From: Clostridia bacterium
GTDB taxonomy: Bacteria > Bacillota > Clostridia > Christensenellales > CAG-138
Assembly (NCBI GenBank): GCA_017545535.1
Contig: JAFWMS010000028.1
Location: forward strand, 186,001-250,000
Direction: 5' to 3'
Length of the DNA stretch: 64,000 bases
Shown here piece after piece: positions 47,300-54,790 of this stretch. The notes beneath the pieces are model-generated. The model made no database searches. It was given only the letters and a program-made list of their open reading frames with translations, and was not told the origin of the DNA. Position 1 is the first letter of the stretch; every line of letters starts with the position of its first letter. The translations under genes were made by a program, and so were the position numbers.

Positions 47300-48294
47300 A
47301 GGCATGCCTCCTTCCTGGGGGTTGCCCGATTCTGTACTGCCGTCATCTTACGGCACTGCTCCAGCCGATCCGAAACGGACGCGGCGTCCAGGGATGTCGT
47401 CTGGAGCTTCTCCAGCGTCTCCCATTCGCGATCGATGTCCGTGATCAGGTCGGACGCTGTGCGGCTGATCGTTTCCAGGCTCTTTTTCAGTTCGGGCAAC
47501 TCCTTGTCCTTTGACCAGGAAGCAATATACCCGAAGCTGTTTTCGCCGGTCTCGATCCCGTAATATGCGCAGACTGCGTAGGCGACGCTTTCGGCTTCGA
47601 CTTCCATCGTCCGGCTGTCCTTTCGTTCCTCCGGAGGAGCATCTTTGTTGTCATGAAGCCGGGAATGCGTTACCTCATGAATGATCGCGCAGACCGTCTG
47701 CACCTCGCTCATGTCCGAGCGGATCGTGATCGACTTGTCCTTCAGATTGAAAAAACCGTCCAGATTGGACGGCAGATCCTCGAACGCGATCGGTGCGGCG
47801 GATGCTCGCTGCAATGCCTGCAAGAATGTGCTGTACTGCTCAACATTCCCGACGAGCGTCTTTGCAAGCATAGGAAGCGGTTCACCGTCTGTCTGACTGA
47901 CATCGAACACGGTCACCGGCTTGAAGGCGGGGATGACGATCTCCTGCTCTCGCTGTACCTGGTTTCCGTCAATATCCATAATCGGATTGTGATGCGCGTC
48001 GTACACATCCATCGTCACGGTCTTTTTGAATGGTGCGGGAGCCAGGATCTGGATCCCTTTTTCGCCCTTCATGACATTCCGATGGAACTTCTCCTGCCAG
48101 GCGCGATATCCCGCGATCAGTGTCGCATCCGGTTTCTGCAGGTGTATCAGGATCGTGTTGTTCATGCTGTAGCCGTGGAACCGGCTCATTGTTCGCAGGT
48201 ATTTCTCGTACCTGCCTGATTCAAAGACCTCACGGATCCCTTTTTCAAGATCGTCCGTAATCTCTTTGACTCGTTCTTTTGTGCTTTTCTGCAT
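47296..48294 (-). CDS. ArdC-like antirestriction/ssDNA-binding metallopeptidase
   Basis: A 332-residue protein. The N-terminal domain (FHGYSMNNTILIHLQKP, GYRAWQ, GEKGIQILAPAP) is the ssDNA-binding DUF1738 type; the C-terminal part has a zinc motif IIHEVTHSRLH with Glu in EVEAESVAYAVC. ArdC-type proteins protect incoming single-stranded DNA from host restriction during transfer. ATG at 48294 is 6 nt after AAGGAGG and lies within the last 50 nt of the relaxase gene. Confidence 0.85.
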   Translation of the reverse strand: MQKSTKERVKEITDDLEKGIREVFESGRYEKYLRTMSRFHGYSMNNTILIHLQKPDATLIAGYRAWQEKFHRNVMKGEKGIQILAPAPFKKTVTMDVYDAHHNPIMDIDGNQVQREQEIVIPAFKPVTVFDVSQTDGEPLPMLAKTLVGNVEQYSTFLQALQRASAAPIAFEDLPSNLDGFFNLKDKSITIRSDMSEVQTVCAIIHEVTHSRLHDNKDAPPEERKDSRTMEVEAESVAYAVCAYYGIETGENSFGYIASWSKDKELPELKKSLETISRTASDLITDIDREWETLEKLQTTSLDAASVSDRLEQCRKMTAVQNRATPRKEACL

Positions 48295-49669
48295 CTGTTT
48301 CCTCCTTCTTTGAAATATCATGCTCATCCATAATCTGATTCAGCTTCTGATTGATTGCCGGCGCGTCATGACCGATAACCTCGCAGAGATGCTGCTCGCT
48401 CCGAAGCTTTCGCAGTTCAGCATTGATATCCGAAAGCCGCGTGTACAGCTGTGCCCGCTCTTTTTGCAGTTCGTCCCGGTCCTTGCCTTCCAGCAGCTTT
48501 TCCGCCTGCCTGTATCGGGCATATTCCTCTTCAAATCCGGAGGGATTCTCAAGATACAGGCGAGGCACATCGCAAAGATACTCAACTGTAGCAATCGCTT
48601 CGTACAGGGGCTTGTTTCGTTTCTTTTGGCTGTTCAGGATGATGCGGGTCTTGGTCAGCTCTTCGATTCGCTGTGAAATGCTTTCACGCTTTTCTTCCAG
48701 CTGAGACCGTGTGTCGATTCCGTTCTTATCCAGAAATGCCTGCTGCTTCTTGTACTGCTCGAAGCGTCGGATTTCCTTATAGCTGACCCTTGGGTACGGT
48801 ACGCGACCACCGTTGCCGATGATCCCCAGCACGTACATCCAGTGCGTGTACAGCGCACGGAACCCGTGCAGCTTTCCGGGATGCCGGTACTGCGGACGCT
48901 GACGCCGAACGATCGTTTCCGGAGCATTAATATCCAGTCCTTCTTCGATGATCCTTCTCAGGTCATCCTCGGTGAGGCTTTTTCCGTTATGCTTTGCGCG
49001 GAACGGCGCTTTGGCTCCCTCCGGTCTGAACGACGGATACTGCGAGTGATGTTCGATCACATACCCGCGATCCTCCATAAGTTCATAGAAGTTGCCAATG
49101 TCCAGAGCAATGCTCAGGCATTCCTGAACATCCGCATCCACCATTTCGCGGTAAGTCAGCAGGCCTGCTTTATGGAGCTTCCACTCGATGTACGAGAGGC
49201 CTTTACCACCGGTCTCTATGATGACTGACAGGCCATGCTGCCTGCACAGCTTATCTGAGAACCGCCGGATTCCTTTGTAGTAATCCGTGAACGTGTTGGT
49301 GTACTTCTTTCCGGTTGTCATGCATACGGAATTGAAGCAGATGTGGTTATGGATGTGATCCTTATCAACGTGCGTTCCGATTATGACCTCATACCCGGGA
49401 AGGAATCCTACGGAAAATTCCTTCCCGAGTAGGTGGGCCATTTCCGGGGAGATCTCCCCGATCTGAAACGATTGGATGATGTGATATGCCTGAACGCCGT
49501 CCTCTTTACCGTAATGCTGCTTCGTTCGAAGCATCTGTCTTGCGGCTTCCCTTGGATTGCAGTTGAGCGTGGATACCAGCGTTTCCTCGTTCGTCTTATC
49601 GCCGTTTTTGATGTAATTCACCAGCTTGTCCAGGCGCATGGACTTGGCGAGGATCTTGGTTACAGCCAT
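48245..49669 (-). CDS. MOBP-type relaxase
   Basis: A 474-residue relaxase/mobilisation nuclease. The N-terminal domain has the three-His metal site THVDKDHIHNHICFNS and the upstream Tyr-containing segment HYGKEDGVQAYHIIQSF; the second half is coiled-coil (QKKRNKPLYEAI, RDELQKERAQLYTRL). It nicks oriT and is carried with the strand into the recipient. It overlaps the relaxosome gene at its start by 10 nt and the ArdC-like gene at its end by 50 nt. Confidence 0.93.
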   Translation of the reverse strand: MAVTKILAKSMRLDKLVNYIKNGDKTNEETLVSTLNCNPREAARQMLRTKQHYGKEDGVQAYHIIQSFQIGEISPEMAHLLGKEFSVGFLPGYEVIIGTHVDKDHIHNHICFNSVCMTTGKKYTNTFTDYYKGIRRFSDKLCRQHGLSVIIETGGKGLSYIEWKLHKAGLLTYREMVDADVQECLSIALDIGNFYELMEDRGYVIEHHSQYPSFRPEGAKAPFRAKHNGKSLTEDDLRRIIEEGLDINAPETIVRRQRPQYRHPGKLHGFRALYTHWMYVLGIIGNGGRVPYPRVSYKEIRRFEQYKKQQAFLDKNGIDTRSQLEEKRESISQRIEELTKTRIILNSQKKRNKPLYEAIATVEYLCDVPRLYLENPSGFEEEYARYRQAEKLLEGKDRDELQKERAQLYTRLSDINAELRKLRSEQHLCEVIGHDAPAINQKLNQIMDEHDISKKEETDAEKHKRTSQRDYGRS

Positions 49670-49980
49670 TTTTCTTTCCAGGCGTTCATCTCAGCGCGGA
49701 TCAGTCGCATGGTCGAAGCGACCTCTTTCATGTCCGAGTATGAGATGGAATTGTTCGTGTTCGCCTTCTTTGCGATCTGATTGATGTTGGTTCCCAGCCG
49801 GTCAATCGATGTGGCAAGGCCCATGAAATCAGCACTGGGGCGCTCGCGGATCTCTGTCTCCATGATCCATTTGCGGAAGAGCACAGAGTACGAGGTCCCG
49901 CTTTTTCTGCAAAGGTCAGCGAGTTTTTCACGCTCCTTTTTGTTCAGGTAAACCTGAATCGGTTCGGTACGATTACGCAT
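49660..49980 (-). CDS. MobC-like relaxosome protein
   Basis: A 106-residue protein with an N-terminal ribbon-helix-helix-like segment (RTEPIQVYLNKKEREKLADL) and the MobC-type motif FMGLATSIDRLGTNINQIAKKAN. It binds near oriT and helps the relaxase. ATG at 49980 follows GGAGG at 7 nt; the open frame extends upstream through the candidate oriT but is not coding there. Confidence 0.87.
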   Translation of the reverse strand: MRNRTEPIQVYLNKKEREKLADLCRKSGTSYSVLFRKWIMETEIRERPSADFMGLATSIDRLGTNINQIAKKANTNNSISYSDMKEVASTMRLIRAEMNAWKEKWL

Positions 49981-50032
49981 TGTGAATCCTCCCCGCACAG
50001 CGGCATAGGGTCTCAGGGGCACCCTGACAAGC

Positions 50033-50090
50033 GGATTTGTTATGACAAATCCCATGCTTGCAAGGACAACGGCGTCGCCGTTTTGTCCTT
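50033..50090. other. Candidate origin of transfer (oriT)
   Basis: Two inverted repeats lie side by side just upstream of the MobC-like and relaxase genes: GGATTTGT-TATG-ACAAATCC (8-bp arms) and AAGGACAACGGCG with CGCCGTTTTGTCCTT (13 bp with a 2-nt bulge). A further CATGCGC repeat is at 50104-50120. Non-coding position, paired hairpins and relaxase context fit an oriT; the nick site is not identified. Confidence 0.55.
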
Positions 50091-50120
50091 TGCTCCCCGG
50101 ACCCATGCGCCATGCGCATG

Positions 50121-50480
50121 TCAGTCTTCGTCTTCTGACTCAGACTGCACACATTCATCAACCTTTTCGATCCCATCGAGACTGGTCTGTACAATACCGA
50201 GGTGCTTCGCAAGCGCGATCTCCTGCATCATACCGTCAGAGAGCTCTTTCCCGCAGACGACGAGCACGCGGCAGCGGCGCAGGATATCCTTTGCCATGTC
50301 CATGGCGTCCTTCCGTTCGGAAGGGATATCGTCGTCCATGAACTGCGGGAACATGAGATGCGGAGCGATGGGCGTATAGCCCAGTTCATACAGCCTGCGG
50401 CAGTAGGCCTTGGCCTTCCGGGTATTGGTCTTTACTTCACCGGCAAACGGTGAGCAAACGTAAGCAAACGGTCTATTCAT
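50121..50480 (-). CDS. Nucleoside deoxyribosyltransferase-like protein (DUF4406 type)
   Basis: A 119-residue Rossmann-like protein (YVCSPFAGEVKTNTRKAKAY, APHLMFPQFMDDD, LVVCGKELSDGMMQEIALA) resembling the DUF4406/DUF7768 branch of the nucleoside 2-deoxyribosyltransferase superfamily, common in phages and conjugative elements. The exact reaction is unknown. The acidic tail ends SESEDED. Confidence 0.7.
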   Translation of the reverse strand: MNRPFAYVCSPFAGEVKTNTRKAKAYCRRLYELGYTPIAPHLMFPQFMDDDIPSERKDAMDMAKDILRRCRVLVVCGKELSDGMMQEIALAKHLGIVQTSLDGIEKVDECVQSESEDED

Positions 50481-50525
50481 TTTCTTTCTCCTTAATTGGA
50501 TTTGTCTTAGTTGTTAGCTTGCATA

Positions 50526-51281
50526 TTATCTTGCGTCTCCGGAACGGGCATGCTGATCGTTAGCCGGTTCCGGAACCGGATCCATATCATGCCACTCATA
50601 AGTGCTTCCATCCTCGGAGAGGGTGAGACCCCAGTCTTCAAGATCCTCACCCATGATTTCGGCAGCCATCTCATAAGCAGCCTTTGTACCGTCTTCAGGG
50701 CTACGGTCTTCCAGACAGTTGCCGTTCTGGATGACAACCTCTCCGACGTTGTGTCCGATGTCTTCGTCCGCCCATCGATAGATAATGACAGCATCGGGGA
50801 ACTTCAGGGAGATCGCTTCTACGATCGGAGGGACAGATGACCATGCGGTCAGGAACTCCAGTCGACGATCCATAGGGTCTACGGTCAGGCATTCGTAGGC
50901 GTTCCACTTGGTATTCCAGTGCTCGCAACACCAGTCATACCAGTTAGGTGCGCCATACAGTTCGATGTTCTGGAAGTACTGCTTTCCAAGCTCCCAGGTT
51001 TCCGGATCGTCTTTAAACCGATCGCGGAAGGAGGTTTCCAGCTTATCCTTTGCATCGTCGTCCAGCGGCATGGACTGAAGGAGGAACTCCTTGTAGGCCC
51101 GATATCCTTTTTCACCGCGAGAGCCGGCTTCGATCGCCAGCGATTCAGGCATGGGGATCAACTTGTTGAAATCAACCTGTCCCAGCGGTTCATCCGGATT
51201 GCTTTTCAGGGACTCTGCAATCTCCCTGAAGCGCTCCGGGGTGCAGTCGAATTCGAGTATATTGGTAATGTGATTCGGCAT
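50526..51281 (-). CDS. Api92-like/DUF1281 ferredoxin-fold protein
   Basis: A 251-residue protein starting MPNHITNILEFDC, the hallmark of the Api92-like group found on phages and plasmids. Further typical stretches are NWYDWCCEHWNTKWNAY and RLEFLTAWSSVPPIV. Function is not known; it is a frequent accessory gene of conjugative elements. Collinear with the genes on either side. Confidence 0.7.
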   Translation of the reverse strand: MPNHITNILEFDCTPERFREIAESLKSNPDEPLGQVDFNKLIPMPESLAIEAGSRGEKGYRAYKEFLLQSMPLDDDAKDKLETSFRDRFKDDPETWELGKQYFQNIELYGAPNWYDWCCEHWNTKWNAYECLTVDPMDRRLEFLTAWSSVPPIVEAISLKFPDAVIIYRWADEDIGHNVGEVVIQNGNCLEDRSPEDGTKAAYEMAAEIMGEDLEDWGLTLSEDGSTYEWHDMDPVPEPANDQHARSGDAR

Positions 51282-51289
51282 ATCTTCTC

Positions 51290-51913
51290 CTATCTGTCTC
51301 TTCCGTGACTTTGCTTTTTTAGAACTTCTTTTGTCTTGGTTTCATGGACGACCTTAATCAAAGCTTCCATGGTTTCTCTGGTGTGCCCTTCATAGTCTGC
51401 TTTTCCGTTGAGCTGAGATGCGGCATCCTCGACCGTTTCGAGATCTTCAGTGATGTCCACACATTCCTGCACACAAATTGTGTCCAGGTATTCGTAGAAT
51501 ACGTTCGGATCTTTGGCACTGAAGATTTCCGCGGCTATGATCATGTTGAAGGAAAAGCTGTTGAATACGAACTGTCCACCGGCATTACTGTCAGGATTGT
51601 AGTAAGCTTCAAATACTAGCTGATCCTTTGGAAATACCCAGAACACGTCCCGTTTCTGATCGATCGAAGATAGGATCTCCTGGAGTGTCTTCTCTTTCAT
51701 GACATGAAAAGAGTCTTCGCCAGGGATAAGTCCGAGATAACGACCATTCTCAAATATGCAATGCACGGTTCCCGCATCGTCAACATGCCGTACCGTGCCT
51801 TTCGTACCATCCGGGATCGGATGCGGGTCGTTGCCCATATGATCGAGCACGATTTTTGTTCCAACCGGATACCGTTCCCGGAGCCAGTTGACTTCTTCCT
51901 GTGATGGGAACAT
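51290..51913 (-). CDS. DUF4314-containing protein
   Basis: A 207-residue protein. The first 75 residues (LRERYPVGTKIVLDHMGND, PDGTKGTVRHVDDAGTVHC) match the DUF4314 small beta-barrel domain; the rest is acidic and unrecognised. Tightly placed between the Toprim gene (2-nt gap) and the Api92-like gene (8-nt gap). Function unknown. Confidence 0.65.
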   Translation of the reverse strand: MFPSQEEVNWLRERYPVGTKIVLDHMGNDPHPIPDGTKGTVRHVDDAGTVHCIFENGRYLGLIPGEDSFHVMKEKTLQEILSSIDQKRDVFWVFPKDQLVFEAYYNPDSNAGGQFVFNSFSFNMIIAAEIFSAKDPNVFYEYLDTICVQECVDITEDLETVEDAASQLNGKADYEGHTRETMEALIKVVHETKTKEVLKKQSHGRDR

Positions 51914-51915
51914 TC

Positions 51916-52884
51916 TTACCTCTCTTCCTGCGGCGCTTGCCGCTTTTTCTCTTGAAAACGCTGCTGCCGCGCTATCAGGTCCTCGTTATAATCCTTCCCG
52001 TACATGGGTGGATGGTCATAGACCGTGTACTTGTCCTTCAGCAGCGTCTTGATATTTTCCGTTGCCTCACGTCCCTGTTCATCGGCGTCCAGAGCCAGGT
52101 TCACGTATCGGATCTGCGGATGGTCCGCGAGATACTGAAGCATGGCTGCGGGCGAGATCCCACCGAGGGATACGCGGTGCGCGGGATACTTGTTCTTGGA
52201 GTAGTTGCAGAGCGTAGCATGTGATAAAAGGTCGATGGCGCTTTCAAACACCCAGAGCGCTTTGCTGTCGCCATCGGGCAGTGCGAAGGCGTATGCTTTG
52301 TCACTGCCGTATGCGTCATGCTTAGCCTGTCCGGTACAGGACCGGGTGCAGGCATACCGCGGTGCGTCATCCATGTCCTTTCCTACAAAAACAGACTGCG
52401 GCGGGCAGGCTTTCTTCTCGTATTCTCCGGTTTCGTTCTGGATCCAGAACATGTTCGTCTGGTACAGCAGTCCCTTATCGATGCACTCCTTGATGATCCT
52501 GGCGTCTATGCCGCGACTTTTCAGGTATGCGTAGACCGCATTGTTGTTCTCAGACGGTTCCGGAAGCTTCAGCTCCTTCGGATCCGGATGCTCCTGCGGA
52601 GGAGCGACCGGAAGCCGGCGTTCAACTTTGCCTTCTTCGCCAATCAGCGCTTTCATGGCATCCAGGAAGGACATGCCTTCGTAGTCCATAAGGAAGTCCA
52701 GAGTTTTACCGCCTTTGTGCTGCGAATGCCAGTACCATTGATTGCCTTTGACATACAGGCTGTCATGCTCCTTCAGCCGGTACTGGCTGCCTTGCCGGGT
52801 GAGGGCATATCCGCGGGATTCCAGGTACGAGACCAGATCCACATTGTCCGCTTGGGCGATCTGTTCCTTCGTGTACTTGCTCAT
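51916..52884 (-). CDS. DUF3991/Toprim primase-like protein
   Basis: A 322-residue protein. The N-terminal part (IAQADNVDLVSYLESRGYALTR) and the middle DUF3991 region (QHKGGKTLDFLMDYEGMSFLDAM as key parts) precede a Toprim domain with WVFESAIDLLSHATL and VNLALDADEQGREA. Toprim/DUF3991 proteins of mobile elements are thought to prime or process DNA after transfer. There is no CHC2 zinc finger. ATGA overlap with the DUF3846 gene. Confidence 0.78.
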   Translation of the reverse strand: MSKYTKEQIAQADNVDLVSYLESRGYALTRQGSQYRLKEHDSLYVKGNQWYWHSQHKGGKTLDFLMDYEGMSFLDAMKALIGEEGKVERRLPVAPPQEHPDPKELKLPEPSENNNAVYAYLKSRGIDARIIKECIDKGLLYQTNMFWIQNETGEYEKKACPPQSVFVGKDMDDAPRYACTRSCTGQAKHDAYGSDKAYAFALPDGDSKALWVFESAIDLLSHATLCNYSKNKYPAHRVSLGGISPAAMLQYLADHPQIRYVNLALDADEQGREATENIKTLLKDKYTVYDHPPMYGKDYNEDLIARQQRFQEKKRQAPQEER

Positions 52885-53930
52885 CTCGCTTCACCGCCTT
52901 TCCCGAGCGAATGCTCCTTCAGTTCCGGTGCGGTGTTGAAAGCGTATGCCTTCAGCGACTCGACATCCCCTGTCCAGAAACCACCGTCTATGATCCCGGT
53001 CTGCTCATTGACCAGATCATATGCATAGTTCTCATCCATAATGTAATCGTTCCAGGTGGACACCTCATTTTCCAGCCGCTCCCGTGCCTGTGAGAGCGTG
53101 GAATCGTTCACGGCTCCGAAAAACAGGTCTACCTTAGCATGCTCCGTGTAGATCCAACCGATCTGACCGGAATCCCAGGGGTCATTGAATGGCTCCGTGG
53201 AAACGGTATCACCGCTGTGACGGTACATGTACACAGGGAGAATGACATGATCTTTACTGAGTTCCTCCAGGATATGGTCATCTCTGACCTTTTCCGGATC
53301 GCAGAGGTATTCTTGTTCCATTTTGTCCCAGAACGCTTCCGCCTGTTCTTCGTCTCCGAAGTGTGCCAGCAACCGGTCCTTCAGGAACTCGTCCTTGTCA
53401 TGAAACTCATGACGGTCTCCATACCAGACACGGTCAAAGCAGACGATCGTGCCCAGGTTGTCATCGAACTCGCGGGGACTGATAGGATTATCATCCCGGC
53501 GGATGACAAGCCGGACGCCGTCCCGAACCTCTTCGTATTTGCTCTTCTGAACCGGTTCGTATATGTTGGGAGTGATGGGAATCGCTGTGATCTGCCCGCC
53601 GCGCATGAGGAACATTTCCGGTGTTTTGAACATGTCGGAGTACTTTATGATCTGCTCCGGAGCGAGGGAGCCGAAGCTGTCTTCAGTCAGCCCAACGACC
53701 AGAAACTTGCCGGCGATGATATCGTAGATCTCGCCGTCATCTCCGCGCAGCGAACGGTTCAGGTCCAGCCCTTCCAGCTTGCCTTCTTCGTTGCAGACGA
53801 TTGCGACCTCATCCTCGAACGGGTAGACCGCTTCGATATATCCGCCGACCTCGTGCTGGAGATCTTCTAGCTCTTCACCGATCTCCTTCACATACGGTGC
53901 TTTCAGCGGCTCAACGATCAATGCCTGCAT
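52881..53930 (-). CDS. DUF3846-like accessory protein
   Basis: A 349-residue protein. Residues 1 to about 95 (VGGYIEAVYPFEDEVAIVCNEEG, KLEGLDLNR) match DUF3846, an element- and phage-borne domain of unknown function; the remaining 250 residues, including DRVWYGDRHEFHDKDEF, are an unrecognised domain. ATG at 53930 follows AAAGGAGA and overlaps the upstream gene by 20 nt. Confidence 0.6.
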   Translation of the reverse strand: MQALIVEPLKAPYVKEIGEELEDLQHEVGGYIEAVYPFEDEVAIVCNEEGKLEGLDLNRSLRGDDGEIYDIIAGKFLVVGLTEDSFGSLAPEQIIKYSDMFKTPEMFLMRGGQITAIPITPNIYEPVQKSKYEEVRDGVRLVIRRDDNPISPREFDDNLGTIVCFDRVWYGDRHEFHDKDEFLKDRLLAHFGDEEQAEAFWDKMEQEYLCDPEKVRDDHILEELSKDHVILPVYMYRHSGDTVSTEPFNDPWDSGQIGWIYTEHAKVDLFFGAVNDSTLSQARERLENEVSTWNDYIMDENYAYDLVNEQTGIIDGGFWTGDVESLKAYAFNTAPELKEHSLGKGGEAR

Positions 53931-54627
53931 TGTGTCTCTCCTTTCCTTTGTTATTCTGTTTTTCAAGCGGAGGCGTCAGCGGCGTGACAGTATTGCCGCT
54001 TTGCTCCATTCTTTCCGCAAACTCGCAGATATGGTAAAGCCAGCGTCCAACTTCAACGTGGTATTCATCAATGTACCTGCAGGTCTCGGTGATCTTTTCT
54101 CCCGAAGGTGTGGTGATCTGAATCTTTCCACCGTCAGGAAGCCGGAACTTGTCATTGTAGCTGCTGTCGATAAACCGGATACCATTCTGCGCCTGCATCA
54201 GGTGGTGTTCCAGCCAGTCCCGCTTATAGGCGTAAATGTAGAAATTGTATTCGCCCTTGTTCGGATTCAACCGGCACATATACGAATACTCTTCCGTATC
54301 CACCCGGACACCGAAGCTGCGTCCGTCCTCCATCTGGCAGGAAGGATGGCTGTAGCAATACTTTGCCAGCGATGTTCTGTTCTTCAGGATCCCGTCGTAG
54401 TCAGGATTGAATCGGAGCATGTTGATGACGTCATCGAATTCCTGCTTGAAAGCGTCCGTTTTCAGATGTGCCATATGATCTGTCCAGGAAGTGAAGAACC
54501 CGTTTCCGTTGGTATCCATATCACCGCGCAGGTGTCCGATACATCCGGTCTGTCCCATAATTTGCGAGGACTGCGAGTATGTGTATTTTTGCTCCGCGGG
54601 GAGCATGTCCCAGATTTCAAGTTCCAT
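53911..54627 (-). CDS. Hypothetical conjugative-element protein
   Basis: A 238-residue soluble protein beginning MELEIWDMLPAEQKYTYSQS. I do not recognise the family. Visible features: GHLRGDMDTNGNGFFTSW near the start, many aromatic residues, no membrane segment, a basic tail. ATG at 54627 is 7 nt after AAAGGAA; the longer frame would begin inside the inverted repeat at 54646-54676. It stands within the accessory operon between the adhesin and DUF3846 genes. Confidence 0.6.
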   Translation of the reverse strand: MELEIWDMLPAEQKYTYSQSSQIMGQTGCIGHLRGDMDTNGNGFFTSWTDHMAHLKTDAFKQEFDDVINMLRFNPDYDGILKNRTSLAKYCYSHPSCQMEDGRSFGVRVDTEEYSYMCRLNPNKGEYNFYIYAYKRDWLEHHLMQAQNGIRFIDSSYNDKFRLPDGGKIQITTPSGEKITETCRYIDEYHVEVGRWLYHICEFAERMEQSGNTVTPLTPPLEKQNNKGKERHNAGIDR

Positions 54628-54645
54628 ATTGTTTCCTTTCCGACA

Positions 54646-54676
54646 GGCAACCCGTGACGGATCATCACGGGTTGCC
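54646..54676 (-). other. Perfect 12-bp hairpin between adhesin and downstream operon
   Basis: GGCAACCCGTGA and TCACGGGTTGCC are exact inverted arms with a 7-nt loop. No T-run follows on the minus strand. It lies 19 nt before the next start codon and may separate expression of the adhesin from the genes below. Confidence 0.65.
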
Positions 54677-54691
54677 ATGTCTTTGTGTGTT

Positions 54692-54787
54692 TCAGCGGTC
54701 GTTTTTCTTCTTTCTGACCTGCAGGAAGATGAATCCGCCGACGATGATCGCGACGAGCACGATTGCGATGATTACTTTCGGGGTCAT
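54692..54787 (-). CDS. 31-residue single-helix membrane peptide
   Basis: ATG at 54787 begins 3 nt after the adhesin stop, with GAGGAGG (inside the adhesin's last codons) as ribosome site. It encodes MTPKVIIAIVLVAIIVGG, then FIFLQVRKKKNDR: one membrane helix with a basic inner tail. Spacing and ribosome site argue it is real and co-translated with the adhesin. Function unknown; an accessory subunit of adhesin export or anchoring is conceivable. Confidence 0.6.
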   Translation of the reverse strand: MTPKVIIAIVLVAIIVGGFIFLQVRKKKNDR

Positions 54788-54790
54788 GCG

